DNA from: Chitinilyticum piscinae
Lineage (GTDB): Bacteria; Pseudomonadota; Gammaproteobacteria; Burkholderiales; Chitinibacteraceae
Assembly (NCBI RefSeq): GCF_015223195.1
Contig: NZ_JADFUA010000004.1
Coordinates: 1 to 64,000 of the forward strand
DNA: 64,000 bases
Direction: 5' to 3'
The position numbers and the translations under genes are program-made. Shown here one piece after another: positions 25,585 through 34,858 of this stretch. The number at the start of each line of letters is the position of its first letter. Positions within the stretch are counted from its first letter, which is position 1. The notes under the pieces were generated by a model that was not told where the DNA came from, ran no database searches, and saw only the letters and a program-made list of their open reading frames with translations.

Positions 25585-27963
25585 ATGTCCGATAGCTATG
25601 TAATCGATTTCGCGCAGTTGCGCATGCATGACGTAGAGCATGTAGGCGGCAAGAATGCATCGCTGGGGGAGATGATCTCCCAGCTTACAGCCAAGGGTGT
25701 ACGTGTACCGGGCGGCTTTGCGACTACAGCGCAGGCATACCGGGTATTTCTGGCCCATGAAGGGCTGGCTGAGCGTATAGATGCGGCGCTCACCGGCCTG
25801 GATGTCGATGACGTGAAGGAGCTGGCCCGTGTTGGCAAACAGATCCGTGACTGGATTGTGGCCACACCGTTCCCGGCGCAACTGGAAAAGGAAATTGCCG
25901 AGCACTACGCCGCCTTCGGCAACGGCGAGGTCACCGTTGCCGTGCGCTCGTCGGCCACTGCCGAAGATCTGCCGGACGCCTCGTTTGCCGGGCAACAGGA
26001 AACCTTCCTCAATATCGTGGGCTACCAGAACGTGCTGGACGCGATCAAGCACGTGTTTGCCTCATTGTACAACGACCGGGCGATTGCCTATCGCGTGCAC
26101 AAAGGCTTTGATCACAAGCTGGTGGCGCTGTCCGCCGGTATCCAGCGCATGGTGCGTTCGGACTGTGGCGCAGCCGGTGTGATGTTCTCCATCGATACCG
26201 AAACCGGCTTCGATCAGGTGGTCTTTGTCACCGCGTCGTATGGTCTGGGCGAGACGGTGGTGCAAGGGGCTGTCAATCCGGATGAGTTCTACGTGCACAA
26301 ACCCACGCTGGCAGCAGGTCGCCCGGCCATCGTGCGCCGCAATCTTGGCGGCAAGGCCATCAAGATGGAGTTCGATCGCGAAGCCGTTGCGGGCAAATCG
26401 GTCAAAACCGTCGATGTCGATCCGGCTGATCGTCGCAAATTCTCGATTTCGGATTCTGAGGTCGAAGAGTTGGCCCGTTATGCGCTGATCATCGAGGAGC
26501 ACTACGCGCGTCCGATGGACATCGAATGGGGGCGTGATGGTATCGATGGCAAGCTGTATATCCTGCAAGCGCGTCCAGAAACCGTGAAGTCCCAGGAAAG
26601 CGGCAGCGAACGCCTGACCAAGTTCCGTCTGCTGGAAAAGGGCGAAGTGCTTTGCGAGGGGCGTGCCATCGGGCAGAAGATCGGCCAAGGCAAGGTACGC
26701 ATCATCCGTGACATTTCTGAAATGGATAAGGTGCAGGCGGGCGACATCTTGGTGTCCGACATGACCGATCCGGACTGGGAGCCGGTGATGAAGCGTGCCG
26801 CGGCGATTGTAACCAACCGTGGTGGCCGGACCTGTCACGCTGCGATCATCGCCCGCGAACTGGGTGTTCCGGCAGTGGTCGGTTGTGGCGATGCAACCCG
26901 GGTGTTGCGCGATGGCGACGAGGTAACGGTATCCTGCTCCGAGGGTGATACCGGCAATATCTATTCGGGATTGCTCAAGTTCGAAAAAATGGAGCTGGCG
27001 CTGGCAGAAATGCCAGAGCCGCCGGTCAAGCTGATGATGAACGTCGGCAATCCGGAGTTGGCCTTCGAGTTCTGCCAGTTGCCTAATGAAGGGGTCGGTC
27101 TGGCGCGGCTGGAATTCATCATCAACCGCATGATTGGCGTTCATCCGAAAGCGCTGCTGGATTATCCGAACGTGCCGCCCGAGCTGAAGGTTCAGGTGGA
27201 AAACCGCATTGCCGGCTATCGTTCTGCCATCGACTTTTATGTCGATAAGCTGGCCGAAGGCATCTCGACCCTGGCTGCGGCATTCTGGCCGAAGAAAGTA
27301 ATTGTGCGCCTGTCGGACTTCAAGTCCAATGAATACGCCAATCTGATCGGGGGGCCGCAATACGAGCCGCACGAAGAAAACCCGATGATCGGTTTCCGTG
27401 GCGCGGCACGTTATGTCGACAAGAGCTTCCGTGACTGTTTCGAGCTGGAGTGCCGTGCGGTCAAGAAAGTGCGTGATGTGATGGGGCTGACCAATGTCGA
27501 GGTCATGATTCCCTTTGTGCGCACGCTCAACGAAGCCGAATGCGTGATCGAGCTGTTGGCGCGCAATGGCCTCAAGCGTGGCGAGAACGGCCTGCGCGTG
27601 ATCATGATGTGCGAAATCCCGGCCAATGCCGTGCTGGCCGAGCGCTTCCTCGAACATTTCGACGGCTTCTCCATCGGCTCGAACGACATGACCCAGCTCA
27701 CGCTTGGTATCGACCGTGATTCCGGTGGTCCGGTCTCAACCTCGTTTGACGAGCGTAACGATGCCGTCAAGGCCATGCTCAGCATGTCGATCAAGGCAGC
27801 TCGCAAGCTCAACAAGTACGTCGGCATCTGTGGGCAGGGGCCGTCAGACCACCCGGATTTCGCACAGTGGCTGGTCGAAGAAGGTATCGAAACCATCTCG
27901 CTGAATCCGGATACCGTGATCGAAACCTGGCTGTTCCTCGCCGGTGCAAAACAGGCCGCATAA
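25585..27963 (+). CDS. ppsA: Phosphoenolpyruvate synthase
   Basis: A 792-residue enzyme making PEP, AMP and Pi from pyruvate and ATP, the entry to gluconeogenesis from C3 compounds. The N-terminal ATP-grasp domain (about 1-340) contains [20 protein letters not shown]. The swivelling domain has the phospho-His418 in [15 protein letters not shown]. The C-terminal TIM barrel includes [20 protein letters not shown] and [18 protein letters not shown] with the active-site Cys in [13 protein letters not shown]. All catalytic elements are intact. It is followed by a strong terminator. Confidence 0.98.
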   Translation: MSDSYVIDFAQLRMHDVEHVGGKNASLGEMISQLTAKGVRVPGGFATTAQAYRVFLAHEGLAERIDAALTGLDVDDVKELARVGKQIRDWIVATPFPAQLEKEIAEHYAAFGNGEVTVAVRSSATAEDLPDASFAGQQETFLNIVGYQNVLDAIKHVFASLYNDRAIAYRVHKGFDHKLVALSAGIQRMVRSDCGAAGVMFSIDTETGFDQVVFVTASYGLGETVVQGAVNPDEFYVHKPTLAAGRPAIVRRNLGGKAIKMEFDREAVAGKSVKTVDVDPADRRKFSISDSEVEELARYALIIEEHYARPMDIEWGRDGIDGKLYILQARPETVKSQESGSERLTKFRLLEKGEVLCEGRAIGQKIGQGKVRIIRDISEMDKVQAGDILVSDMTDPDWEPVMKRAAAIVTNRGGRTCHAAIIARELGVPAVVGCGDATRVLRDGDEVTVSCSEGDTGNIYSGLLKFEKMELALAEMPEPPVKLMMNVGNPELAFEFCQLPNEGVGLARLEFIINRMIGVHPKALLDYPNVPPELKVQVENRIAGYRSAIDFYVDKLAEGISTLAAAFWPKKVIVRLSDFKSNEYANLIGGPQYEPHEENPMIGFRGAARYVDKSFRDCFELECRAVKKVRDVMGLTNVEVMIPFVRTLNEAECVIELLARNGLKRGENGLRVIMMCEIPANAVLAERFLEHFDGFSIGSNDMTQLTLGIDRDSGGPVSTSFDERNDAVKAMLSMSIKAARKLNKYVGICGQGPSDHPDFAQWLVEEGIETISLNPDTVIETWLFLAGAKQAA

Positions 27964-27983
27964 GCAACTGGCCCGGTAATAAG

Positions 27984-28016
27984 CCCGATGCGTGCAGGCG
28001 CATCGGGTTTTTTTTG
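27984..28016 (+). terminator. Rho-independent terminator of ppsA
   Basis: CCCGATGCG, loop TGCAGG, CGCATCGGG, then eight T residues. It lies 20 bases after the ppsA stop. Confidence 0.93.
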
Positions 28017-28064
28017 AGCAGGAGGCTATGCTTTAAGCGTGTCTATCCTTTCTCTCGGCTTGAT

Positions 28065-29363
28065 ATGAACTGGTTTTCCGGCTTGTTCCGCTCTCGCCCT
28101 GCGCCAGATGCTCCGGCTCCTCCGCCTGCTGTTGCGGTTGCCGCAGCAGTTACGCCGGACAAAGGATTATTGCGCCGCAAGCCCGTATACGACCGTCACT
28201 GGCGCATCGTGGCAAGTACCTTCACCGTGCGTCCCTTGCCGCATGCCGATCATGTGCATGACCACAGTCAGCTCGATCTGGAAATTCTGCTGTATGAAGT
28301 GACAAGGCTGGTGCAGTCCGGACACTATTCCGGGCAGGTCTGGCTGGAGCTGCCATGGGAGCGTGCCGCTCTGCTGGCGGATATGGCGGAAACACTGCCC
28401 GGGCCGGTCACGGTGATTCTTCATGGCGAGCACCAGCTGGACGCCAGTGCAAGCCGCGATGTGCTGCACCTGCTGCGCAAAAAGGGGCTCAAGGTCGGGG
28501 TAATGCTGGACGGTTGGCTGAATCAGCACGCCACGCTGCTGGCCGATGTGCAGCTGCTGATGATCAGTCCTGCATCACCCGATCCGGCATTACTCAGCAA
28601 GCTGGTGGCCAATGGGCGCAGTGCGATGGGCGGCGGCGAGATCTGGCTTGCGGCGGTTGATAGTCAGGAGGCCGCCGAAGCCGGATTCCAGTTTGGTGTC
28701 AATTATGTCAGTGGCAAGGTCTTCGCCAATCCGCGTTTTACGCCGGCCAAGCTTCCGGGAGAATTCATCAAGCTCAATCACGTGCTGTCCCAGTTGCGTC
28801 AGGGGGCAGATTTTTCCTTGCTGGCCAATGAGCTCAAAACCGACCCGGTACTGAGCGTCAGGTTGCTGCGCTATGTCAATTCGGCTGCGCTGGCCTTGCC
28901 GAACCCGGTGCATTCACTGGAGCAGGCGCTGGCCGTGTTGGGACAGGAAAAACTCTACCGCTGGCTGTCATTGTTGCTGTTTTCGTCCAGCAACCCCCAA
29001 CCGCTGGACGCAACACTGCTGGAAGCCGCGCTGACCCGGGCCCGGCTGATGGAACTGGCTGGTGCGGGCAGCACCATCAGTAGCGACTCGCTGTACCTGA
29101 CCGGGCTCTTTTCGCTGCTGGACTATCTGCTGCGTGTGCCCCGTCGGCAACTGCTGGAAGAGCTGTGTGCGCCAGCCGAGGTCATCGATACCCTGGCCGG
29201 CCGGCAGACGCCACTCACCCCGTTTCTGTTACTGGCCGAAGCCGCCGAAGGGGATGCCGAGGTGGATCAGCACGTGCTTGATGGCTGTGCGATCGAGCGG
29301 GAGGCGTTTGCCCGGCTGCAGTTCGATGCCACGCTCTGGGTGCTGGCGGCGATGGCGGGGTGA
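28065..29363 (+). CDS. Degenerate EAL-HDOD signalling protein
   Basis: A 432-residue cytoplasmic protein. After a proline/alanine-rich N-terminus, residues ~40-210 resemble an EAL-like barrel (KPVYDRHWRIVASTFTVRPL, LLYEVTRLV, VWLELPWERA). They lack the EAL motif and metal ligands, so no phosphodiesterase activity is expected. Residues ~215-410 form an HDOD domain (IKLNHVLSQLRQGADFSLLA, DPVLSVRLLRYVNSAAL, AVLGQEKLYRWLSLLLF). This YuxH/CdgJ-type pairing is found in motility and c-di-GMP-linked regulators; its partner is unknown. The ATG at 28065 follows the ppsA terminator; a weak RBS makes the start moderately certain. Confidence 0.83.
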   Translation: MNWFSGLFRSRPAPDAPAPPPAVAVAAAVTPDKGLLRRKPVYDRHWRIVASTFTVRPLPHADHVHDHSQLDLEILLYEVTRLVQSGHYSGQVWLELPWERAALLADMAETLPGPVTVILHGEHQLDASASRDVLHLLRKKGLKVGVMLDGWLNQHATLLADVQLLMISPASPDPALLSKLVANGRSAMGGGEIWLAAVDSQEAAEAGFQFGVNYVSGKVFANPRFTPAKLPGEFIKLNHVLSQLRQGADFSLLANELKTDPVLSVRLLRYVNSAALALPNPVHSLEQALAVLGQEKLYRWLSLLLFSSSNPQPLDATLLEAALTRARLMELAGAGSTISSDSLYLTGLFSLLDYLLRVPRRQLLEELCAPAEVIDTLAGRQTPLTPFLLLAEAAEGDAEVDQHVLDGCAIEREAFARLQFDATLWVLAAMAG

Positions 29364-29373
29364 GCGTTGTGGT

Positions 29374-30579
29374 CTAGCCCAGGATCGCGACGAATAGCTT
29401 GATGATGATGGCGTTGACGAGGTCAATGAAAAATGCCCCGACCATCGGTACGATCAGGAAGGCAATGTGCGACGGACCGAAGCGGCTGGTTACGGCCTGC
29501 ATATTGGCGATCGCGGTAGGCGTGGCACCCAGGCCGAAACCGCAGTGGCCCGCCGCCAGTACCGCTGCATCGTAATTGCTGCCCATGACGCGGAAGGTGA
29601 CCACGCTGGCGTAAACGGCCATGGCCACCGTCTGGGCTGTAAGAATGAGCACGATCGGCAAGGCCAGTCCAGTGAGTTCCCACAGACGCAGGCTCATCAG
29701 GGCAATTGCCAGAAACAGCGACAGGCTGACATTGCCAAGCACTGATACGGCCCGGTCAAAGACCGAATACCAGCCCAGCATGCTCAGCCCGTTGCGCAGC
29801 AGCACACCAACAAACAGTACACAGACAAAGGTGGGCAACTCCAGCGCCGTTCCCTTGCACAGTGCTGCCAGATAATTGCCGCCCAGCAGGCACAGTGCAA
29901 TCAGCGACAGTGTCTCGATAAACGATTCGGTCGTGATCAGGCGCACAGCCTGCGGCTGCTCAAAGGCCGTGGGTGGGACATCGGCGTCGTGTTCCGTTCC
30001 CGGAGGGCTAACCCGCTTCATCAGGCGATTGGCAACCGGCCCGCCGATCAGGCCGCCCAGTACCAGCCCGAAAGTGGCGCAGGCAATGGCCAATTCGCGG
30101 GTGTTCGCCAGACCGTAGTCCTGGCTGAACACGGCGCTCCATGCCGCGCCGGTCCCATGCCCGCCTGACAGGGTGATCGAACCCGCCAGCAGGCCAAACA
30201 AGGGGCTAAGACCAAGGGCGCTGGCCAGCGCCACGCCCAGCGTGTTCTGCAATAGCAGCAAGCCGATGACGACCAGGAGGAAGATGGCGAGTTTGCGGCC
30301 GCCCGAGCGCAGGCTCGCCAGATCGGCATTCAGCCCGATGCTGGCAAAAAAGGCCAGCATCAGCGGTGTCTGCAGGCCGGTATCAAAGCGGACCTGCACA
30401 TCAAGCACCTCGTGAGCGCCCAGTAATGCCAGTGCCACCAGTAGTCCGCCTGCCACCGGCTCGGGAATGGTGTAGGTGCGAAGAAGTGGGGTTTTGGCGA
30501 GCAGGAATTTGCCCAGCAGCAATACCAGGGACGCCGCGACCAGCGTGCCGTAAAAATCGAGTTGCAGCATGAAACTCAT
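29374..30579 (-). CDS. gltS: Sodium/glutamate symporter GltS
   Basis: A 401-residue inner-membrane transporter with about ten hydrophobic segments in two inverted halves. The pore-loop motifs are visible: GGHGTGAAWSAVF in the first half and GHCGFGLGATPTAIANMQAV in the second. The N-terminus LDFYGTLVAASLVLLLGKFL and TIPEPVAGGLLVAL are typical GltS. It imports L-glutamate with Na+. The gene is convergent with the HDOD gene (10 bases apart). Confidence 0.96.
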   Translation of the reverse strand: MSFMLQLDFYGTLVAASLVLLLGKFLLAKTPLLRTYTIPEPVAGGLLVALALLGAHEVLDVQVRFDTGLQTPLMLAFFASIGLNADLASLRSGGRKLAIFLLVVIGLLLLQNTLGVALASALGLSPLFGLLAGSITLSGGHGTGAAWSAVFSQDYGLANTRELAIACATFGLVLGGLIGGPVANRLMKRVSPPGTEHDADVPPTAFEQPQAVRLITTESFIETLSLIALCLLGGNYLAALCKGTALELPTFVCVLFVGVLLRNGLSMLGWYSVFDRAVSVLGNVSLSLFLAIALMSLRLWELTGLALPIVLILTAQTVAMAVYASVVTFRVMGSNYDAAVLAAGHCGFGLGATPTAIANMQAVTSRFGPSHIAFLIVPMVGAFFIDLVNAIIIKLFVAILG

Positions 30580-30752
30580 CTCTGAAGGCTGTGTTCAGCA
30601 CGTATTCTATCAAGCGGCAGCCTGCTGGCGGCGGGACTGTGTTGTATTTTTCGAGGTCGGAAAGCCCCTGGCTGGCTTGGGGTTGGCTATTCCGTATACT
30701 TGCTTTCGGGATTGCATCCGCCCTGATCATGGATGCAAACGGAGAAGAGCAT

Positions 30753-31301
30753 ATGAAAAAAACACTGATTTCCATTCTGCTGGCGACCGCTGGCGTACTG
30801 GCGGCGATTCCGGCAGCGCAGGCGGCAGGCGAAGTGATCCTGGCAACCAGCGTGAATGACAAGATGCAGGCGGTTGTGGCCGAGATCAACAAGACCCAGC
30901 GCTCGCTGGTGCTGCAATTTGCCGATGACACCAAGCTCGACATCTACAACGTCGCTACCGGCATTACCCGTTTTGATACCCTGAACGTTGGCGACAAGGT
31001 GAATGTGAAGCTGACCGAAGGCATGGCGTTGCTGCTGCAGAAGGGCACCGCTGGGGTGCGCGGCGTGTTCGAAGGGGAGGGCTATCAGGAAAGCGCGGAT
31101 GGTGGCGGTCGCGTGCTGACGACCCGTATCCGTTCGGACATTGTGAAGGTGGATGCCGCCAAGCAACTGATTACCGTGAAAAACCCGGAAAACCGGCTGG
31201 TGAGCTACAAGGTGGCCGATGCCGAGCTGCTGTCCAGTGCCGCCGCAGGTGATCAGGTCGATCTCATCCTGCGTCGCACCGTGACCATCGTGGCAGAATA
31301 A
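30753..31301 (+). CDS. Periplasmic protein of unknown function
   Basis: A 182-residue protein with a clear signal peptide (MKKTLISILLATAGVLAAIPAAQA). The mature part is all-beta in appearance, with two similar halves: VVAEINKTQRSLVLQFADDT and DIVKVDAAKQLITVKNPENR, each followed by a segment ending in GDKVNVKL or GDQVDLIL. This suggests two OB- or DUF5666-like modules. No catalytic residue pattern or cysteine is seen. The ATG at 30753 is fixed by the RBS GGAGAAGAG (30741-30749). No functional link to gltS or cysM can be claimed. Confidence 0.75.
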   Translation: MKKTLISILLATAGVLAAIPAAQAAGEVILATSVNDKMQAVVAEINKTQRSLVLQFADDTKLDIYNVATGITRFDTLNVGDKVNVKLTEGMALLLQKGTAGVRGVFEGEGYQESADGGGRVLTTRIRSDIVKVDAAKQLITVKNPENRLVSYKVADAELLSSAAAGDQVDLILRRTVTIVAE

Positions 31302-31333
31302 GAGCCATTCGCACGGCTGACCGCTGCTGGCGG

Positions 31334-31364
31334 TATAATGGGCGCCTTCGCAAGAGGCGCCCAT
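31334..31364 (+). promoter_or_regulatory. -10 box and 5'-UTR hairpin of cysM
   Basis: TATAAT at 31334-31339 overlaps the foot of a perfect 10-bp hairpin, ATGGGCGCCT...AGGCGCCCAT (31338-31364, 7-base loop), which ends 8 bases before the cysM ATG. Transcription starting near 31346 would cut off half the stem, so the hairpin more likely acts on DNA or on read-through RNA from the gene before. No good -35 box is seen. Confidence 0.45.
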
Positions 31365-31372
31365 TTCCGTTC

Positions 31373-32251
31373 ATGTATCACTATCTCGAAGATTTCGTCG
31401 GCAATACGCCGCTGGTGCGCCTCAAGCGCATCGCTGGTCACCCCAGCAACATCATTCTGGTCAAGCTGGAAGGCAATAATCCGGCCGGCTCCGTGAAAGA
31501 TCGCCCGGCGCTGTCCATGATTCGCCATGCCGAAGCACGCGGCACGATCCGGCCTGGCGATACGCTGATCGAGGCAACATCCGGCAATACCGGCATCGCG
31601 CTGGCAATGGCCTCTGCCATGATGGGCTACAAAATGGTGCTGATCATGCCGAAGAACTCCAGCATCGAGCGTGTGCAGACGATGAAGGCCTACGGGGCAG
31701 AGGTGATTCTGGTCGACGGCATGGAGGTCGCGCGTGATCTGGCGGCGCAGATGGTCCGTGAAGGCCGCGGCCTGGTGCTTGACCAGTTTGCCAATCCGGA
31801 TAACCCGCTGGCGCATTATGAAACGACCGGGCCGGAAATCTGGCGTGATACCGAGGGCGGCATCACCCATTTCGTCTCCAGCATGGGCACCACCGGCACC
31901 ATCATGGGCACGCGGCGCTATCTGAAAGAACAGAATCCGGCGGTGCAAGTCGTCGGTGTACAGCCCTGCGATGGCGCGTCGATTCCCGGCATCCGCAAAT
32001 GGCCGGCGGAATATGTGCCGGCCATCTGCGATTTTTCGCTGATCGACCGCATCATGGAAGTGAACCAGCCTGCGGCGGAAGAAATGACTCGCCGGCTGGC
32101 GCGGGAAGAAGGCATTCTCGCCGGTATTTCCTCCGGCGGCGCGCTGTGCGCGGCGCTGGAACTCGCGCAGGAAGTGCGCGACGCGGTGATTGTGTCGATT
32201 GTCTGCGACCGCGGTGACCGCTACCTGTCGACCGGAGTCTTCCCCGCATGA
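31373..32251 (+). CDS. cysM: Cysteine synthase B
   Basis: A 292-residue PLP enzyme that makes cysteine (or S-sulfocysteine from thiosulfate) from O-acetylserine. PLP binds Lys42 in NNPAGSVKDRPA. The phosphate-binding loop is TSGNTGIALAMA, and SSMGTTGTIMGTRRYL is the glycine-rich cofactor loop. YHYLEDFVGNTPLVRL and the short C-terminus point to CysM rather than CysK. The stop overlaps the next gene by 4 bases (ATGA). Confidence 0.96.
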   Translation: MYHYLEDFVGNTPLVRLKRIAGHPSNIILVKLEGNNPAGSVKDRPALSMIRHAEARGTIRPGDTLIEATSGNTGIALAMASAMMGYKMVLIMPKNSSIERVQTMKAYGAEVILVDGMEVARDLAAQMVREGRGLVLDQFANPDNPLAHYETTGPEIWRDTEGGITHFVSSMGTTGTIMGTRRYLKEQNPAVQVVGVQPCDGASIPGIRKWPAEYVPAICDFSLIDRIMEVNQPAAEEMTRRLAREEGILAGISSGGALCAALELAQEVRDAVIVSIVCDRGDRYLSTGVFPA

Positions 32252-32532
32252 GTCCGCAAGCCATTGAAATGCTCGGCCTCGTCGCCGGGGCCTGCACCAC
32301 CATCGCCTTTCTGCCGCAGGTCTGGCAGGTCTGGAAAACCCGTTCGGCCAAGGATATTTCGCTGGGCATGTATCTGCTTTTTGTATCCGGGGTGGCCATG
32401 TGGCTGGGGTATGGGCTGCTGGCCAGGGCGGTGCCTGTGGTCGTGGCCAATACCCTGACACTCATTCTTGCCGGTGCCGTACTGGTGATGAAGTTGGTGT
32501 TTGATCGCAAGGACAAGCATGACGCCGATTGA
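32248..32532 (+). CDS. SemiSWEET-type sugar transporter
   Basis: A 94-residue membrane protein with three hydrophobic helices, the size of a single three-helix MtN3/SWEET unit that works as a dimer. The PQ-loop motif is in ACTTIAFLPQVWQVWKTRSA, followed by SLGMYLLFVSGVAMWLGYGL. The family moves mono- or disaccharides down their gradient; the substrate here is unknown. It is translationally coupled to cysM and overlaps the next start by 14 bases, so it belongs to the same transcript. Confidence 0.9.
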   Translation: MSPQAIEMLGLVAGACTTIAFLPQVWQVWKTRSAKDISLGMYLLFVSGVAMWLGYGLLARAVPVVVANTLTLILAGAVLVMKLVFDRKDKHDAD

Positions 32533-33379
32533 CCTGCACTGTCACTCGACGGTCTCTGATGGCATGAAGGCGCCGCGTGACGTAGTGCGCATGGCGCATG
32601 CGCGCGGCTGCCAGCTGTTTGCGCTCACCGATCATGACGACACACGCGGGCTGGCCGATGCCGAAGACGAAGCGCGCCAGCTGGGCATGCCCTTCATCAA
32701 CGGCGTCGAAATTTCGGTCAGCTGGGGGAAACACACGCTGCACATCGTCGGGCTGGGCTTTGACCGGGAAAATGAAGCCTTGCAGGCTGGCCTGGCTGGC
32801 GTGCGTGCCGGCCGCTGGGAGCGTGCGGAACGCATGGCCGCCGAGCTGGAAAAGAAAGCCAGAATCACCGGCGTGCTCGCTGGAGCACAAAACTACGCCG
32901 AAAACCCGGAAATGATCAGCCGTGCGCATTTTGCCCGCTATCTGGTCGAAATCGGCCTGTGCAAGGATGTGAAATCGGTGTTCAAGCACTATCTGGCGCG
33001 TGGCAAGCCCGGTTACGTCGATCACGAATGGGCCAGCCTGCACGAGGCGGTGGGCTGGATTCGCGGCGCCGGTGGCGTCGCAGTGCTGGCGCACCCGGCC
33101 CGCTACGAGCTGGGCAATGAAACCCTGCGCGTGCTCTTGATCGAGTTCAAGCGCATGGGCGGCGAGGCCATCGAAGTGCTCAGCGGCTGCCACAGCATCG
33201 CTGACACCGCCCGCTTTGGCCGCGTGGCGCAGGAATACGGCTATCTGGCATCGGCCGGCACCGATTACCACGCCACCGGCGAAGGCGCCCGCGATCCCGG
33301 CTTGAATGGCGATCTGCCGATGGATTGCGAGCCGGTGTGGACGAGGTGGTTGTCGCCATTGAATCAATTAACGGAATAG
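32519..33379 (+). CDS. PHP-domain 3',5'-nucleoside bisphosphate phosphatase-like protein
   Basis: A 286-residue metal-dependent phosphoesterase of the YciV/TrpH (RNase AM) PHP family. Metal ligands are in IDLHCHSTVSDG, FALTDHDDTRG, GVEISVSW, VLAHPARY and SAGTDYHA. Characterised members hydrolyse the 3'-phosphate of pAp-type nucleotides and trim short RNA 5' ends. Its place directly after cysM suggests a role in clearing pAp from sulfate assimilation, an inference. The ATG at 32519 is chosen because the family starts at TPIDLHCH. Confidence 0.9.
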   Translation: MTPIDLHCHSTVSDGMKAPRDVVRMAHARGCQLFALTDHDDTRGLADAEDEARQLGMPFINGVEISVSWGKHTLHIVGLGFDRENEALQAGLAGVRAGRWERAERMAAELEKKARITGVLAGAQNYAENPEMISRAHFARYLVEIGLCKDVKSVFKHYLARGKPGYVDHEWASLHEAVGWIRGAGGVAVLAHPARYELGNETLRVLLIEFKRMGGEAIEVLSGCHSIADTARFGRVAQEYGYLASAGTDYHATGEGARDPGLNGDLPMDCEPVWTRWLSPLNQLTE

Positions 33380-33381
33380 TC

Positions 33382-34008
33382 ATGTCCCAATTTTTCTCCA
33401 TCCACCCCGAAAACCCGCAGCCGCGGCTGATCAAGCAGGCGGTCGACATCGTCCGCAAGGGCGGGATCATCGTTTACCCGACGGATTCCTGCTATGCATT
33501 GGGCTGCAGTCTGGATAACAAGGACGCGCTGGATCGTATCCGCCGCATTCGTCAGCTCGACGACAAGCACCACTTCACCCTGGCCTGCCGCGATCTCTCG
33601 CAGCTGGGCAATTACGCCCGGGTGGACAATGCCACCTATCGGCTGCTGAAGGCCACGACGCCGGGCAATTACACCTTCATCCTGATGGCGACCAAGGAAG
33701 TGCCGCGCCGCGTGTCGCACCCGAAAAAGCTGACCATCGGCCTGCGCGTTCCCGATCACCCGGTTGCGCTGGCGCTGCTCGAAGAGCTGGGCGAGCCGCT
33801 GCTGTCATCCAGTCTGCTGCTGCCCGATGAGGAATACCCGCTGACCGATGCCTGGGAAATCCGCGACCGGCTGGAACACGAGGTCGAGCTGGTGGTCGAA
33901 GGAGGCTATTGCGGCACCGATCCGACCACGGTGGTGGATCTTTCCGGTGAGGACGGCGCGGTAATTTTGCGCGAGGGCAAGGGCTCGCTGGCACCCTTTG
34001 GCCTCTGA
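33382..34008 (+). CDS. YciO/TsaC-family (Sua5-YrdC) protein
   Basis: A 208-residue protein with one YrdC-like domain. KGGIIVYPTDSCYALGCSLD and RIRRIRQLDDKHHFTLACRDLSQ form the nucleotide- and threonine-binding groove, and DPTTVVDLSGEDGAVILREG is the conserved C-terminal strand pair. TsaC enzymes make L-threonylcarbamoyl-AMP for tRNA t6A37; this sequence is closer to the YciO subgroup, whose role is less certain. It lies 2 bases after the PHP gene, reproducing the conserved trpH-yciO pair. Confidence 0.9.
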   Translation: MSQFFSIHPENPQPRLIKQAVDIVRKGGIIVYPTDSCYALGCSLDNKDALDRIRRIRQLDDKHHFTLACRDLSQLGNYARVDNATYRLLKATTPGNYTFILMATKEVPRRVSHPKKLTIGLRVPDHPVALALLEELGEPLLSSSLLLPDEEYPLTDAWEIRDRLEHEVELVVEGGYCGTDPTTVVDLSGEDGAVILREGKGSLAPFGL

Positions 34009-34128
34009 AGGTAGGGTATTACCTTGTAGGTATTGAAATAATTGATGTATGGCTGGATAGGGGGTGCTGTATTGCTTATTGCGATAGTGCCGCCATCTGC
34101 TGGTGACACAGGGATAAAAGGTTGGGAC

Positions 34129-34797
34129 ATGGGTGGCTTTGATCTGAACAGCTTCATCTCGTCGGTATGCATCTGGGCGATTCCGGTGATCTTCGCGATT
34201 ACCATCCACGAAGCTGCGCACGCCTATGCGGCCAGGTACTTCGGCGACAATACCGCCTATGCGGCGGGACGGCTGACGCTGAACCCGCTCAAGCACATTG
34301 ATCCGGTGGGGACGATTCTGCTGCCGCTGCTGCTGATGGCGGTGGGCGGCTTTCTCTTCGGCTGGGCCAAGCCGGTTCCGGTGCGCTTTGGCAACCTGCG
34401 CAACCCCAAGCGCGACATGCGCTGGGTGGCCGCAGCTGGGCCTCTATCCAATTATGCGCAAGCTTTTTTCTGGCTCTTGCTGCTGAAACTGTCAGTCAGT
34501 ATGCCAGGAAGTGATTTTCAGATTCCATTGTACAAAATGGCTCAAGCCGGCATATCGATCAACCTGAGTCTGATGGTACTTAATTTGCTCCCAATTCTTC
34601 CTTTGGATGGCGGGCGTATCCTGGTTTCTCTCCTGCCTTGGAAGCAGGCTGAAGCATTTTCTCGCACCGAGCAGTATGGCTTCTGGATTTTGCTCGGCTT
34701 AATTGCGAGTGGTCCGCTTCTTGGGGTCAGTTTGTTGGGCGTGATCATGAATCCCTTGATGGATTGGGTGGCAATCCCATTGAAGCTATTGCTCTAA
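34129..34797 (+). CDS. Site-2 protease family (M50) membrane metalloprotease
   Basis: A 222-residue inner-membrane protein with about five to six hydrophobic segments. The zinc site HEAAH sits in AITIHEAAHAYAARYFGDNT, and the third ligand motif is in LNLLPILPLDGGRILVSLLP. The family cleaves substrates within the membrane; this short class lacks a PDZ domain and its substrate is unknown. It usually sits between yciO and scpA, as here. The ATG at 34129 fits homologues; an in-frame ATG at 34042 would add 29 residues. From about 34440 to the stop, codon use turns AT-richer than in the first half. Confidence 0.9.
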   Translation: MGGFDLNSFISSVCIWAIPVIFAITIHEAAHAYAARYFGDNTAYAAGRLTLNPLKHIDPVGTILLPLLLMAVGGFLFGWAKPVPVRFGNLRNPKRDMRWVAAAGPLSNYAQAFFWLLLLKLSVSMPGSDFQIPLYKMAQAGISINLSLMVLNLLPILPLDGGRILVSLLPWKQAEAFSRTEQYGFWILLGLIASGPLLGVSLLGVIMNPLMDWVAIPLKLLL

Positions 34798-34858
34798 ATT
34801 GGTGTATGGCTCTGTAAGTACTGATTTTGTTGGTTTTCAAACTGATACTGGAGGGTGT

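Noticed and set aside
26062-27657. Long open frame (about 531 codons) on the minus strand opposite ppsA
   Set aside because: The + strand encodes a complete, motif-perfect PEP synthase. The antisense reading is rich in His/Gln/Arg, has no recognisable domain and is a by-product of GC-rich codon use.
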